A stretch of 37,913 bases of DNA, taken from the NCBI GenBank assembly GCA_009693165.1, contig SHXX01000013.1:1-37913 (forward strand). Reading direction: 5' to 3'. The stretch is from Chloroflexota bacterium. Lineage in GTDB: Bacteria; Chloroflexota; UBA11872; UBA12225. The number at the start of each line of letters is the position of its first letter. Position 1 is the first letter of the stretch. Shown here piece after piece: positions 17,219-25,145 of the stretch. Both the position numbers and the translations under genes were made by a program. The notes under the pieces were generated by a model. That model saw nothing but the letters and a program-made list of their open reading frames with translations, searched no databases and had not been told where the DNA came from.

Positions 17219-18757
17219 TCAGGCGGGTTGGGACGCCTGCCATGTGGATATGGCATCCCAGTGCGGGGCCAGGACTGCGTACAACGACTCATACTGTGCA
17301 TAGAGTTCGTGATATGACGTGGACCATCCGTCAGTCGGCGAAACGCTGCCGACATCGGCGATCGCAGGTGCGTCGTCAAGCGAGGCAAGATCACCGGTGG
17401 CGCGCATGGCCAGGATTGCCGCACCAAGGGACGACGCCTCAGGCGAATTGACCAGAGTGAGGTTTCGGTTCAAGACCGACGCCGTGATCGCCATCCAGAG
17501 GGGGGAACGCACGAACCCCCCGGCAATCCGGATCTCCCGTGCCGGTCCGGCAACGTCCTCCATCGGTTCCAGAATGGTTCGCATCCGGTAGGCAACGCCC
17601 TCGAGTGTTGCCCGAGCAATGTGCCGGTGATCGTGCGATAGAGAGAGCCCAAACAGGCACCCACGGGCACGGGCATTCCAGCCAGGAGCACGTTCACCAG
17701 CCAAGTACGGCAAAAACAACAGGCCTCCGGCCCCGGGCCCGACCTCGCTGGCCCAATGCGTGAGGTCGTCAAGCGTCGGTTCGCGCCCACCCATGGCACC
17801 AGCAATTTGTGCCCACTGCTCACGCAACCAAGCCAGGACCACGCCGGCGTTGTTTATCGCCGCGCCGGCAATCCACCGACCTTCCGCAAGGTAGTAGCAC
17901 CAGGTTCGCGCACGCACATCGGTGACTGGTCGGTCAACGACGGCGCGGACTGCGCCGCTGGTCGCAACCATCGCAACCATCTGCCCGGGTGAAACAACCC
18001 CGGTCCCGATTGTCTGAAGCACGCCATCACCGGCGCCGGCAACGATGAGGCAGTCGTCCGGAAGGCCAACCTCGCGCTTCCAGGCAACGGGCGCATCCAC
18101 CGCCTGCGTGGGTTCAACCAACCGCGGGACACGCTTGCGGTCGATGCCAGCGATCTCCAGGAGATCCTCAGCCCAGTCCGCGGTGTGAAGGTCAAACAAG
18201 CCGGTACCACTGGCAGTTGAGCGCTCGCTCGTGAGTTCGCCAGTCCATTGCCCCAGCACATATTCCTTGATGCCGGCGAACGTCGCGGCATTTCCAAAGA
18301 TGTCGGGGCGCGACGAACGCCACCAGCGGATCTTTGCCGGCAAGTACATGGGATGCACCGGGCCACCGGTCCGGTGATACAGCGTGATAGGGTCGCAAGA
18401 CGCACGGATGGCGCGCGCCTGTTCGTCACCTCGGGTATCTGCCCAGATAAGGGCATCATCGAGGGCATCACCGTTCGCGTCCATCGGCAGCACCGAATGC
18501 AGGATCGCTGAAAGCCCAACCGCGCGAACGGAGTACCCCTGATCGCGCGCCCAGGCGGCAGCTTCTGCAAGGACTGCCGTCGTGGCATCGGAAACTATCA
18601 CCGGGTTCTGCGCGGCCCACCCTGGGCGAGGGGCAAGTAGCGGATAGGTTTTCGTCGAAGTGTGCCACGCGTGCCCATCCCGGTCAAAAACCACCGCGCG
18701 CGCTCCGGTGGTGCCGATATCGACACCAATGTACGCCGCGATAGAACCTGAGCTCAT
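17219..18757 (-). CDS. FGGY-family carbohydrate kinase (gluconokinase/xylulokinase-like)
   Basis: 512 aa from ATG 18757-18755, with AGAGGG just upstream; the longer frame to 18895 overlaps the rrf2 promoter. The N-terminal ATPase motif is YIGVDIGTTGARAVVFD (residues 9-25), followed by PRPGWAAQNP, WADTRGDEQA (the conserved Asp acts as catalytic base in this family), GAGDGVLQTIGTG in the hinge, PYLAGERAPGWNARARG, and a C-terminal EIRIAGGFVRSPLW nucleotide-binding segment. It phosphorylates a sugar or sugar acid with ATP; the overall pattern is closest to gluconate kinases, but substrate specificity in FGGY proteins cannot be read reliably. Divergent from rrf2 with 154 bp between. Confidence 0.9.
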   Translation of the reverse strand: MSSGSIAAYIGVDIGTTGARAVVFDRDGHAWHTSTKTYPLLAPRPGWAAQNPVIVSDATTAVLAEAAAWARDQGYSVRAVGLSAILHSVLPMDANGDALDDALIWADTRGDEQARAIRASCDPITLYHRTGGPVHPMYLPAKIRWWRSSRPDIFGNAATFAGIKEYVLGQWTGELTSERSTASGTGLFDLHTADWAEDLLEIAGIDRKRVPRLVEPTQAVDAPVAWKREVGLPDDCLIVAGAGDGVLQTIGTGVVSPGQMVAMVATSGAVRAVVDRPVTDVRARTWCYYLAEGRWIAGAAINNAGVVLAWLREQWAQIAGAMGGREPTLDDLTHWASEVGPGAGGLLFLPYLAGERAPGWNARARGCLFGLSLSHDHRHIARATLEGVAYRMRTILEPMEDVAGPAREIRIAGGFVRSPLWMAITASVLNRNLTLVNSPEASSLGAAILAMRATGDLASLDDAPAIADVGSVSPTDGWSTSYHELYAQYESLYAVLAPHWDAISTWQASQPA

Positions 18758-18881
18758 CACATCCCTCTCCGCGCGACCCTGACCGATATGACACCCGGGT
18801 GCGGATGCGATTGTAGTCGCCATACGATTGACCGGAAATTCAGGCTTCGGCCCGCTGTGAACGGTACAACCCGTGATAGAC

Positions 18882-18895
18882 TTGCTTGAAAGCAA
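18882..18895. promoter_or_regulatory. Perfect inverted repeat upstream of rrf2, candidate operator
   Basis: TTGCTT-GA-AAGCAA is an exact 6+6 palindrome, 17 bp before the rrf2 ATG and in the divergent region with the kinase gene. The size is smaller than typical Rrf2 operators (about 25-30 bp), so it may be only the core. Confidence 0.45.
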
Positions 18896-18911
18896 AGTTC
18901 GTTTATCAACG

Positions 18912-19382
18912 ATGAGACTCTCAGCGCGTTCGGATTACGGAGTGCGTGCAGTCCTCGACTTGGCGGAACGCATCGGACAGGGTCCGATCCCAAGTGAGGC
19001 AATCGCACGTCGCCAAGGCGTATCCGAAGCGTTCCTCGATCAGGTCCTGACACTCTTGCGCAGGGCCGGACTTGTCCAAAGCACCCGAGGTCCTCGTGGT
19101 GGCCACGTCCTGATCGCATCTCCAGACCAATTGACCCTACTCACAATCCTCGAGGCCGTGGAAGGGGAGGAGTTCCTGCCTTCGATGCCCGACAGCCGGG
19201 GACGGGGTCCCGGCACTGATGCCCTCGGGTCCGGCGCGCGTGCCGTGCCAAGTGTGCGCGTGCAGCAGGAAGTGTGGGAACGCGTGCGGACATCGGTGAC
19301 CGGAATCCTCGGGGGGACAACAGTGGCCGACCTGCTGGAACGGCAGCAGGTACTCACGGCACCGGCGCGGTATTACATTTAG
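18912..19382 (+). CDS. Rrf2-family transcriptional regulator, cysteine-free (CymR-like)
   Basis: 156 aa from ATG 18912, the usual Rrf2 start (MRLSARSDYGVRAVLDLAE). A longer frame from 18873 would read across the palindromic operator. The winged helix-turn-helix is visible: IPSEAIARRQGVSEAFLDQVLTLLRRAGLVQSTRGPRGGHVL (residues about 25-66). Fe-S-sensing members (IscR, NsrR) carry three cysteines around residues 90-110; this protein has no cysteine at all, so it cannot be that type. CymR, the cysteine-metabolism repressor of Firmicutes, also lacks the cluster and works in complex with CysK. The cysK-type gene three positions downstream supports a CymR-like role: control of sulfur-assimilation genes in response to cysteine or O-acetylserine status. 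No clear ribosome site; possibly leaderless. Confidence 0.85.
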   Translation: MRLSARSDYGVRAVLDLAERIGQGPIPSEAIARRQGVSEAFLDQVLTLLRRAGLVQSTRGPRGGHVLIASPDQLTLLTILEAVEGEEFLPSMPDSRGRGPGTDALGSGARAVPSVRVQQEVWERVRTSVTGILGGTTVADLLERQQVLTAPARYYI

Positions 19383-19385
19383 GAC

Positions 19386-19712
19386 ATGGCGGGTGATGAT
19401 GTCGAAGACCGAGCGGCAAGAGAACGTGAGCGAAGCGCGTTCGTGCGCGTTCCGGCCGGGAACGGCCCCGTCTGCCCGACCATGCTCATCCAGGACGTCC
19501 TTCTTGGTTACCCCGAGACGTGGAAGGTCTTCGTCGCTCATCGCCTGCCATGCCCTAGGTGCCTGGCAAGCACCTATGAATCGATCGGACAGCTCGCAGC
19601 GATGCTTGGCATCGACCTTGCCGACCTTCTTGCCGACCTCAATGCATCCGTTACCGCCGTATCCCCCGATGAGGGTCGATGGCCTGTCGGGTCAGTGCCC
19701 GGCAAGAACTGA
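19386..19712 (+). CDS. DUF1858-like protein
   Basis: 108 aa. Starts 3 nt after the rrf2 stop, so translation is probably coupled. Residues about 33-90 match the DUF1858 pattern: an opening LIQDVLLGYPETWKVFVAHRLPCPRC, then a helical segment ending IDLADLLADLNA. The CxxC (PCPRC) after His is the family hallmark. DUF1858 domains occur alone or attached to hybrid-cluster and sulfur-metabolism proteins; the cysteine pair suggests metal, redox or persulfide handling, but no reaction is established. The N-terminal 30 residues are charged and may be an extension. Position between an Rrf2 regulator and cysK suggests a sulfur-related role. Confidence 0.75.
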   Translation: MAGDDVEDRAARERERSAFVRVPAGNGPVCPTMLIQDVLLGYPETWKVFVAHRLPCPRCLASTYESIGQLAAMLGIDLADLLADLNASVTAVSPDEGRWPVGSVPGKN

Positions 19713-19799
19713 CCGAGATCCTGGGAACGTCGTAATTGCCCAAGCGTTCTCCTTTAGTCTGAACTGCCTGCACGCGAGTTCCGCCCTAAGGGATTGGTC

Positions 19800-20738
19800 A
19801 TGACCGTATCGCCTCAGTTGCCGTCGTCCATCGCAGCATCGGCACTTGAACTCATCGGCCGGACACCTATGGTTCGCCTGAACCGCGTTACCCACGCAGG
19901 TGGGGCAACCGTTCTCGGGAAGCTCGAATCCAGGAACCCAGGAGGCAGCGTCAAGGATCGCATCGCGTTGGCCATGGTTGCGGCGGCCGAGCGGGATGGG
20001 TTGATTGCACCGGGGGCTACCCTGGTCGAGCCGACTAGCGGCAATACTGGAATCGGTCTTGCCCTTGTCTGTGCGATCAAGGGGTACAAGCTGATCCTGA
20101 CAATGCCCGAAGACATGAGCATTGAACGGCGACGTCTGCTCGCCCGCCTCGGTGCCGACGTCCGCTTGACACCTGCGGTTGAAGGAATGAGTGGTGCGGT
20201 GTGGCTCGCGACCGAGCTTGCCGGAGAACACGGGTACTTCATGCCTCGTCAGTTCGACAATCCGGCCAATCCTGACGTCCACGAACGGACAACCGGCCCC
20301 GAGATACTTGCGGATGCCTCGGGAAGGGTGGACGCATTCGTGGCTGGCGTCGGAACCGGAGGCACGATCACTGGCGTTGGCCGGTTCCTGAAGACAACTC
20401 TCGGGTCATCCGGGGTGAAGGTCGTCGCGGTCGAACCAGCCAAGTCACCGGTACTCGGCGGTGGCCGCTTCCGGCCCCACGGCATCCAGGGCATCGGCGC
20501 AAGTTTCGTGCCAGGAATCCTTGACCGGACAGTGATAGACGAGATACGGACCGTTACCGACGAGGATGCCACAGCGATGTCAAGCCGGCTTGCCCGCCAA
20601 GAGGGCCTCCTGGTCGGTATCAGCGCGGGTGCCAACGTCCACGCCGCTGTCGAACTTGCACGAACGATGAAGCCAAATCAAGTGGTCGTTACGATCCTTT
20701 GTGATACCGGCGAACGCTACCTGAGTGTGGCAATGTGA
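19800..20738 (+). CDS. cysK: Cysteine synthase (CysK-type, PLP-dependent)
   Basis: 312 aa from ATG 19800 with AAGGGA 6-7 nt upstream. It replaces the acetyl (or phospho) group of activated serine by sulfide or a protein thiocarboxylate to give cysteine. PLP-binding Lys52 lies in NPGGSVKDR; the substrate loop TSGNTG is at 79-84; the phosphate-binding glycine loop is GVGTGGTITGVG; and PHGIQGIGASFVPG near residue 225 is the CysK (O-acetylserine) form and not the CysM form of Mycobacterium tuberculosis. The C-terminus CDTGERYLSVAM is typical. The next gene encodes a sulfur carrier fused to its activating enzyme, so this synthase may take sulfur from that carrier. Confidence 0.93.
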   Translation: MTVSPQLPSSIAASALELIGRTPMVRLNRVTHAGGATVLGKLESRNPGGSVKDRIALAMVAAAERDGLIAPGATLVEPTSGNTGIGLALVCAIKGYKLILTMPEDMSIERRRLLARLGADVRLTPAVEGMSGAVWLATELAGEHGYFMPRQFDNPANPDVHERTTGPEILADASGRVDAFVAGVGTGGTITGVGRFLKTTLGSSGVKVVAVEPAKSPVLGGGRFRPHGIQGIGASFVPGILDRTVIDEIRTVTDEDATAMSSRLARQEGLLVGISAGANVHAAVELARTMKPNQVVVTILCDTGERYLSVAM

Positions 20739-20811
20739 CCCACTACCCGCCAGCAATGACCGATTAAACCGCAAACCCCTCTAGCACACCAGTACGACAA
20801 GGACCGAAAAC

Positions 20812-21930
20812 ATGAGCGTGACCGTCTACATCCCGACACCATTTCGCGCACTCACCGGGGGTCAGGCGCGCGTTGAAATCGATGCCAACAATGTAGGTGG
20901 TCTCCTCAGCGACCTTGAGACCCGCTACCCGGGCATGCGTGACCGCCTCCGCGATGACGCCGGTTCCCTGCACAAGTTCATCAACGTCTATGTGAACAGC
21001 GATGAGATATCCGACCTTGAGGGTGAGGCGACCTCACTCAAGGGTGGCGATGACGTCAGCATCATCCCGGCGGTGGCAGGCGGTGACATCTTCACGCCCG
21101 GACAGATCCAGCGATACAGCCGCCATCTGCTTCTGGACGGTGTCGGTCCGGCCGGACAGCGGAAGCTGATGGCGGCACGCGTGCTGCTCATCGGTGCCGG
21201 TGGCCTCGGTTCACCGGCCGCCCTCTACCTCGCAGCAGCAGGCGTCGGCACGATGGGGATTGTCGACTTCGATACCGTCGACTTCTCAAATCTCCAGAGG
21301 CAAATCCTGCACTTCACCGACGATGTCGGCAAATTGAAGGTTGAGAGTGCAGCAGAGACCATCCACGCCATGAACCCGAACATCAGGGTTGAGGCACACA
21401 ATGCGATCCTCGACTCGAGCAATGCATTCGAGCTATTCGAGAAATACGACTACGTACTCAACGGTGTCGACAACTTCCCGGCCCGATACCTTGCCAATGA
21501 CGCCGCATACCTGCTTGGGAAGACCTTGATTGACGGTGGCATAAACCAATTCGAAGGCCAGGTGACTGTCTACAAGCCGGGACACGGGTGCTACCGATGC
21601 CTGTTCCCCGCCCCGCCCCCTCCAGGTTCGGTGCCAAGTTGCGCCGAAGCCGGCGTCCTCGGTGTCCTTCCTGGCATCGTGGGATCAATGCAGGCACTTG
21701 AGACCATCAAGCAGATCCTTGGCATCGGTGAACCGTTGATCGGACGCCTGCTTCTGTTCGACGCGCTTTCCATGGAGTTCCGCACGCTGAAGCTCCGGCG
21801 TGACAAGCACTGTCCGGTGTGTGGAGACAACCCGACAATCACCGAACTCATCGATTACCACGAGTTCTGCGGGGCACCCATTCCGCACGAGCTTGCTGAA
21901 CAGCGCGACCGCGTTCCTGCAAGGCACTGA
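20812..21930 (+). CDS. MoaD/CysO-like sulfur carrier fused to MoeB/ThiF adenylyltransferase
   Basis: 372 aa; AAGGA ribosome site before ATG 20812. Residues 1-91 are a complete ubiquitin-like sulfur carrier ending PAVAGG (Gly90-Gly91), matching the free carrier at 26073-26348 without gaps. Residues 92-372 are a MoeB/ThiF/E1-like enzyme: nucleotide-binding GAGGLG (128-133), Asp152/Asp154, NLQRQILH (160-167), Lys174, the conserved Cys277 in PSCAEAGVLG, and zinc ligands Cys260, Cys263, Cys334 and Cys337. MoeB-type enzymes adenylate the carrier's terminal glycine so it can become a thiocarboxylate. Here that glycine is buried in the chain, so either the fusion is cut after Gly91 or the domain works in another way. 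There is no C-terminal rhodanese domain as in MoeZ. Confidence 0.92.
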   Translation: MSVTVYIPTPFRALTGGQARVEIDANNVGGLLSDLETRYPGMRDRLRDDAGSLHKFINVYVNSDEISDLEGEATSLKGGDDVSIIPAVAGGDIFTPGQIQRYSRHLLLDGVGPAGQRKLMAARVLLIGAGGLGSPAALYLAAAGVGTMGIVDFDTVDFSNLQRQILHFTDDVGKLKVESAAETIHAMNPNIRVEAHNAILDSSNAFELFEKYDYVLNGVDNFPARYLANDAAYLLGKTLIDGGINQFEGQVTVYKPGHGCYRCLFPAPPPPGSVPSCAEAGVLGVLPGIVGSMQALETIKQILGIGEPLIGRLLLFDALSMEFRTLKLRRDKHCPVCGDNPTITELIDYHEFCGAPIPHELAEQRDRVPARH

Positions 21931-21977
21931 ATTCGCGTCGGCGCCGCTCGGATGACGGTACCGTGCCTGTTCCCGCT

Positions 21978-22068
21978 CCCACCCCCTGGGGTGGGGTCGA
22001 GTATTGGGGTAGACCCTGCGCAACCGGGTTTGCACGGTGGCGTGGGTGGCGCGCCCGTCGGGACGGGC
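21978..22068 (+). promoter_or_regulatory. Two strong hairpins between the MoaD-MoeB and JAMM genes
   Basis: CCCACCCC (21978-21985) pairs perfectly with GGGGTGGG (21988-21995). GCCCGT (22053-22058) pairs with ACGGGC (22063-22068) across a CGGG tetraloop and is followed by TTTC. In a 193-bp gap this suggests partial termination or an mRNA-processing site within the cluster. The U-run is short, so the effect is uncertain. Confidence 0.4.
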
Positions 22069-22123
22069 TTTCGGCCGATGGCAACGTTGCCCCACCACTA
22101 ATCACGTTCCAGGATGCCCGCAC

Positions 22124-22540
22124 ATGTCAATGATCGCCATTTCCCGGGCCGACGCGGACGCCGTCATCGCGCACGCACGACAGGGCGCTCCCGACGAGGT
22201 GTGCGGCCTTGTAGGCGTGCGCGATGGCCGGATCTGCCGGCTCACACCAGCCCGGAATGCCTCACCGACCCCCCGTAACCGGTTCGAGATCGACAGCCGA
22301 GACCTTGTTCAGGTAATCCGAGACGAACGCGACGGTCTCGACGTCGGCTTCTATCATTCTCATCCGGCATCGCGCGCCTACCCATCGGCCACGGATATCC
22401 AATTCGCCGCGCTGTGGCCGGGTGCCCTGCAGTTGATGGTGAGCTTGCGAAATGACCGCGCGGGCAAAGGCGGGCCAGAACTTCACGTCTACCGGATCAA
22501 TGGTGATCGTGTTGAGGAATTGCGACTGATCGTTGAGTGA
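22124..22540 (+). CDS. JAMM/MPN+ metalloprotease (Mec/QbsD/HcyD type)
   Basis: 138 aa from ATG 22124, with AGGA about 9 nt upstream. The full JAMM zinc motif is present: Glu25 (DEVCGLVG), His78-Ser-His80-Pro, Ser88 and Asp91, in the exact H-x-H-x7-S-x2-D spacing, so it should be catalytically active. Small stand-alone bacterial JAMM proteins work with ubiquitin-like sulfur carriers: Mec of M. tuberculosis frees cysteine from the CysO-cysteine adduct, and QbsD and HcyD trim residues after the carrier's Gly-Gly. Here the gene follows a carrier-E1 fusion with a buried Gly-Gly, so both jobs are possible: releasing the carrier domain, or hydrolysing carrier-cysteine. It converges with the M32 peptidase gene. 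Confidence 0.92.
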   Translation: MSMIAISRADADAVIAHARQGAPDEVCGLVGVRDGRICRLTPARNASPTPRNRFEIDSRDLVQVIRDERDGLDVGFYHSHPASRAYPSATDIQFAALWPGALQLMVSLRNDRAGKGGPELHVYRINGDRVEELRLIVE

Positions 22541-22587
22541 CCGGCATTGGTTGGTTGCCCGGCCGGTCACCCGCCGCATCCGCGGAC

Positions 22588-24123
22588 CTAAGAAAGCTCG
22601 TACAGGTCTCCGAACTTCGTCTTCAGGTAGGCAAGGTACGGCTCAATCGTGAGCGCATGGCCGGTTGCCCGAACGACCGTCTCGTTGACATCATGCTTTC
22701 GCCCAAGCGCGTGCAAATTGGCATGAAGCCATGAGAGTAGGCTTCCAAACTCCCCCTTTTCGATCTCCGACGGAATGGAGGGATGTACTTCGCAAGCCCG
22801 ATCGAAGCATTGCGCACTGAGGACGTTGCCAATCGTGTAGCCTTGGAACTGTCCGGCAATTGGCGAAGCGAACCAGTGAACGTCCTGCATGCATCCATCC
22901 TTGTTGCTTGGAGGGGTGATCCCGAGATCTTCCTTGAACCGTGCATTCCATGCGTCAGGCAAGTCCGCGACCCGAAGTGTCCCATCAAGCAGGGCGAGTT
23001 CGAAGTCGAAGCGCATCATGATGTGCAGGTTGTAGGTCATCTCATCCGCCTCGACGCGGATCAGTGACGGTTCCACCCGGTTGATTGCCCGGTAGAACTG
23101 GTCTGCACTGACATCACCGAGTTGCCCGGGAAACGTGGACTGCAGTCGGGAATAGCCCCACTTCCAGAACCCGCGGCTCCGTCCGACCACGTTTTCCCAA
23201 AGTCGGGACTGGCTTTCGTGCACCCCGGATGAAGCACCACTGCCGAGCAGGGTCCCGTCAAGACCTGGGGCAATCCCCTGCTCGTACATCCCGTGACCGG
23301 CCTCGTGCATCGTGGCGAACAAGCCGAAGCGAAGGTCGGTTTCCGACAACCGGGTGGTGATCCGGACATCATTCCGGCTGAAACTCGTCGTGAACGGATG
23401 GGGCGCGCGATCCTGGCGCCCGCGGTCGAAGTCGTACCCGAGTTTCCTCGCGATCATTTCACCGAACTCCCACTGCGCATCCACCGGATACCCGCGAGTG
23501 AGGAACGTGTCATCCGGTCGCGTTTGGGCAATGATCTGTCGCACCGTCGGAACCAGACGGGCGCGCAGGGAACTGAACAGCGTGCGGACGGCCGCGACGT
23601 CCAACCCAGGTTCGGCTTCATCGACGAAGACATCGGCGAGGTGCGCGGTACGGGGGAAGAAGCCGGCGTACTCGCGGCTGAGTTCGACGGTGCGTTCGAG
23701 GATCGGAGTGACGGTCCGCCAATCATTCGCCGGTCGTGCGACGGTCCACGCCTGGTACGAGGCCGACTGGTGTTCAGCAAACGTCGCCATGAATGATCCC
23801 GGGACGCGTACCGCACGGCCATAGTCCTGCCGGGCCACTCGCAGGAGCGACGCCTCGTCGCTGTCGGCAGGAAGCGACGCTTCGAATGGGGCAAGCTTGT
23901 CGAGAAGGACGCCGATGCGATCATCGGTGAAATGTTCGTGAGCGAGGCGGGTCAGTGTTGCCAGGTGTCTCCCCCGTGGCCCTCCCGATCCCGACGGAAG
24001 ATAGGTCATCTGGTCCCAACCCAGGACCGCACTCGCGGCGTGGAGGTCGTGCACCGTGGCCAGGCGCGTGAGGAGCTCGGTGTACTCGGCGGGATGGTTG
24101 TCGTCATGTTGTGGCTTGATCAC
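22588..24123 (-). CDS. M32 carboxypeptidase (carboxypeptidase Taq family)
   Basis: 511 aa from GTG 24123-24121, which has GGAGA 7 nt upstream; an upstream ATG (24225) would overlap larE. All M32 motifs are present: HPF (242-244), DVRIT (252-256), zinc site HEAGH (His273, Glu274, His277), HESQSR (third ligand Glu303), and IRVEADEMTYNLH. Length fits the family (about 500). The enzyme is a cytoplasmic, mostly helical zinc carboxypeptidase with broad specificity that removes C-terminal residues from peptides. It interrupts the sulfur cluster on the opposite strand; no functional link to it is evident beyond proximity. Confidence 0.95.
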   Translation of the reverse strand: MIKPQHDDNHPAEYTELLTRLATVHDLHAASAVLGWDQMTYLPSGSGGPRGRHLATLTRLAHEHFTDDRIGVLLDKLAPFEASLPADSDEASLLRVARQDYGRAVRVPGSFMATFAEHQSASYQAWTVARPANDWRTVTPILERTVELSREYAGFFPRTAHLADVFVDEAEPGLDVAAVRTLFSSLRARLVPTVRQIIAQTRPDDTFLTRGYPVDAQWEFGEMIARKLGYDFDRGRQDRAPHPFTTSFSRNDVRITTRLSETDLRFGLFATMHEAGHGMYEQGIAPGLDGTLLGSGASSGVHESQSRLWENVVGRSRGFWKWGYSRLQSTFPGQLGDVSADQFYRAINRVEPSLIRVEADEMTYNLHIMMRFDFELALLDGTLRVADLPDAWNARFKEDLGITPPSNKDGCMQDVHWFASPIAGQFQGYTIGNVLSAQCFDRACEVHPSIPSEIEKGEFGSLLSWLHANLHALGRKHDVNETVVRATGHALTIEPYLAYLKTKFGDLYELS

Positions 24124-24218
24124 CTGAGCATCTCCTTCGGCGCAGGGTAGCAGGTCGGTCCGGGGACACCGGAACCGGGAAGGGGGTACCATCCCACCAA
24201 CGGAGGTCTGATCGCGCG

Positions 24219-25139
24219 ATGACAACGGTTGCAGATGCGGTGGCCACCAACGTCGACCTGTCGCCTGCCGAGGCGGAAGCGTACGCGCGTCTCCGTGCCA
24301 TATGCCGTGAACTTGGCAGTACGCTTGTGGCGTTCTCGGCGGGGGTTGATAGCACGCTCCTCCTCAAGGTATGCGTCGACGAGTTGGGTGACCGGGCAAT
24401 CGCCGCGACTGCGGTCTCCGAAAGTTACCCAAGCCACGAACTCCAACAGGCGAAGCGTCTTGCACGCGATATCGGCGTCCGCCTTGTCCTCGTCGAGACA
24501 CACGAACTCGCCGACGAGAATTACGCAAGCAATCCGACAAACCGGTGCTTCTACTGCAAGCAGGAACTCTTCACGACGATCTTTCCGGTTGCGACCGAAG
24601 AGGGTCTGGCGACAGTGGTCTACGGTGCAAACATGGATGACACCGGCGACTATCGACCAGGGATGCAAGCCGCCAAGGCCATGGGCGCACGTGCGCCGCT
24701 GCTTGAGGCAGGTCTTGGAAAGCTTGAAATCCGTGCAATCTCGCGCCACCTCGGACTCGAGACGTGGGACAAGCCTGCATTCGCCTGCCTGTCATCTCGC
24801 ATTCCCTACGGTGAGCGCGTGACACCAGAGAAACTCGCCCAGATCGATCAGGCCGAAATGGCACTCTACGAGGCCGGGTTCCGCCAAGTACGGGTCCGTC
24901 ACCATGGCGAACTGGCTCGGATTGAAGTGCCACCGTCCGACCTGCCCAAGTTCTTCAGCGATGGCATCAACGTACTAATCGCATCACGCCTCAAGGCGAT
25001 TGGCTTCCGTCATGTCACGCTTGACCTGCAGGGGTACCGGAGCGGAAGCCTGAATGAGGGCCTGTCCGCAGCCATAGCGTCCGCCGGAACCCCGGGCTTG
25101 AGTGCCAGACGCGTATTGCCAGTCGTGAACGTCAGTTGA
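24219..25139 (+). CDS. larE: LarE sulfur transferase, three-cysteine type
   Basis: 306 aa. LarE adenylates the LarB product and inserts sulfur to make the nickel-pincer cofactor used by lactate racemase and relatives. The PP-loop SAGVDST (residues 40-46) binds ATP, and the C-terminal part has CLSSRIPYG. Cysteines at 110 and 113 (NRCFYC) plus Cys190 form the set found in LarE proteins reported to carry a [4Fe-4S] cluster and to use external sulfide; the Lactobacillus plantarum enzyme has only the third and sacrifices it. So this one is probably a true catalyst. No larA, larB or larC is in the window. GGAGG lies 12 nt before ATG 24219. Its stop is 6 bp from that of the convergent hydratase gene. 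Confidence 0.92.
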   Translation: MTTVADAVATNVDLSPAEAEAYARLRAICRELGSTLVAFSAGVDSTLLLKVCVDELGDRAIAATAVSESYPSHELQQAKRLARDIGVRLVLVETHELADENYASNPTNRCFYCKQELFTTIFPVATEEGLATVVYGANMDDTGDYRPGMQAAKAMGARAPLLEAGLGKLEIRAISRHLGLETWDKPAFACLSSRIPYGERVTPEKLAQIDQAEMALYEAGFRQVRVRHHGELARIEVPPSDLPKFFSDGINVLIASRLKAIGFRHVTLDLQGYRSGSLNEGLSAAIASAGTPGLSARRVLPVVNVS

Positions 25140-25145
25140 CCCGCC

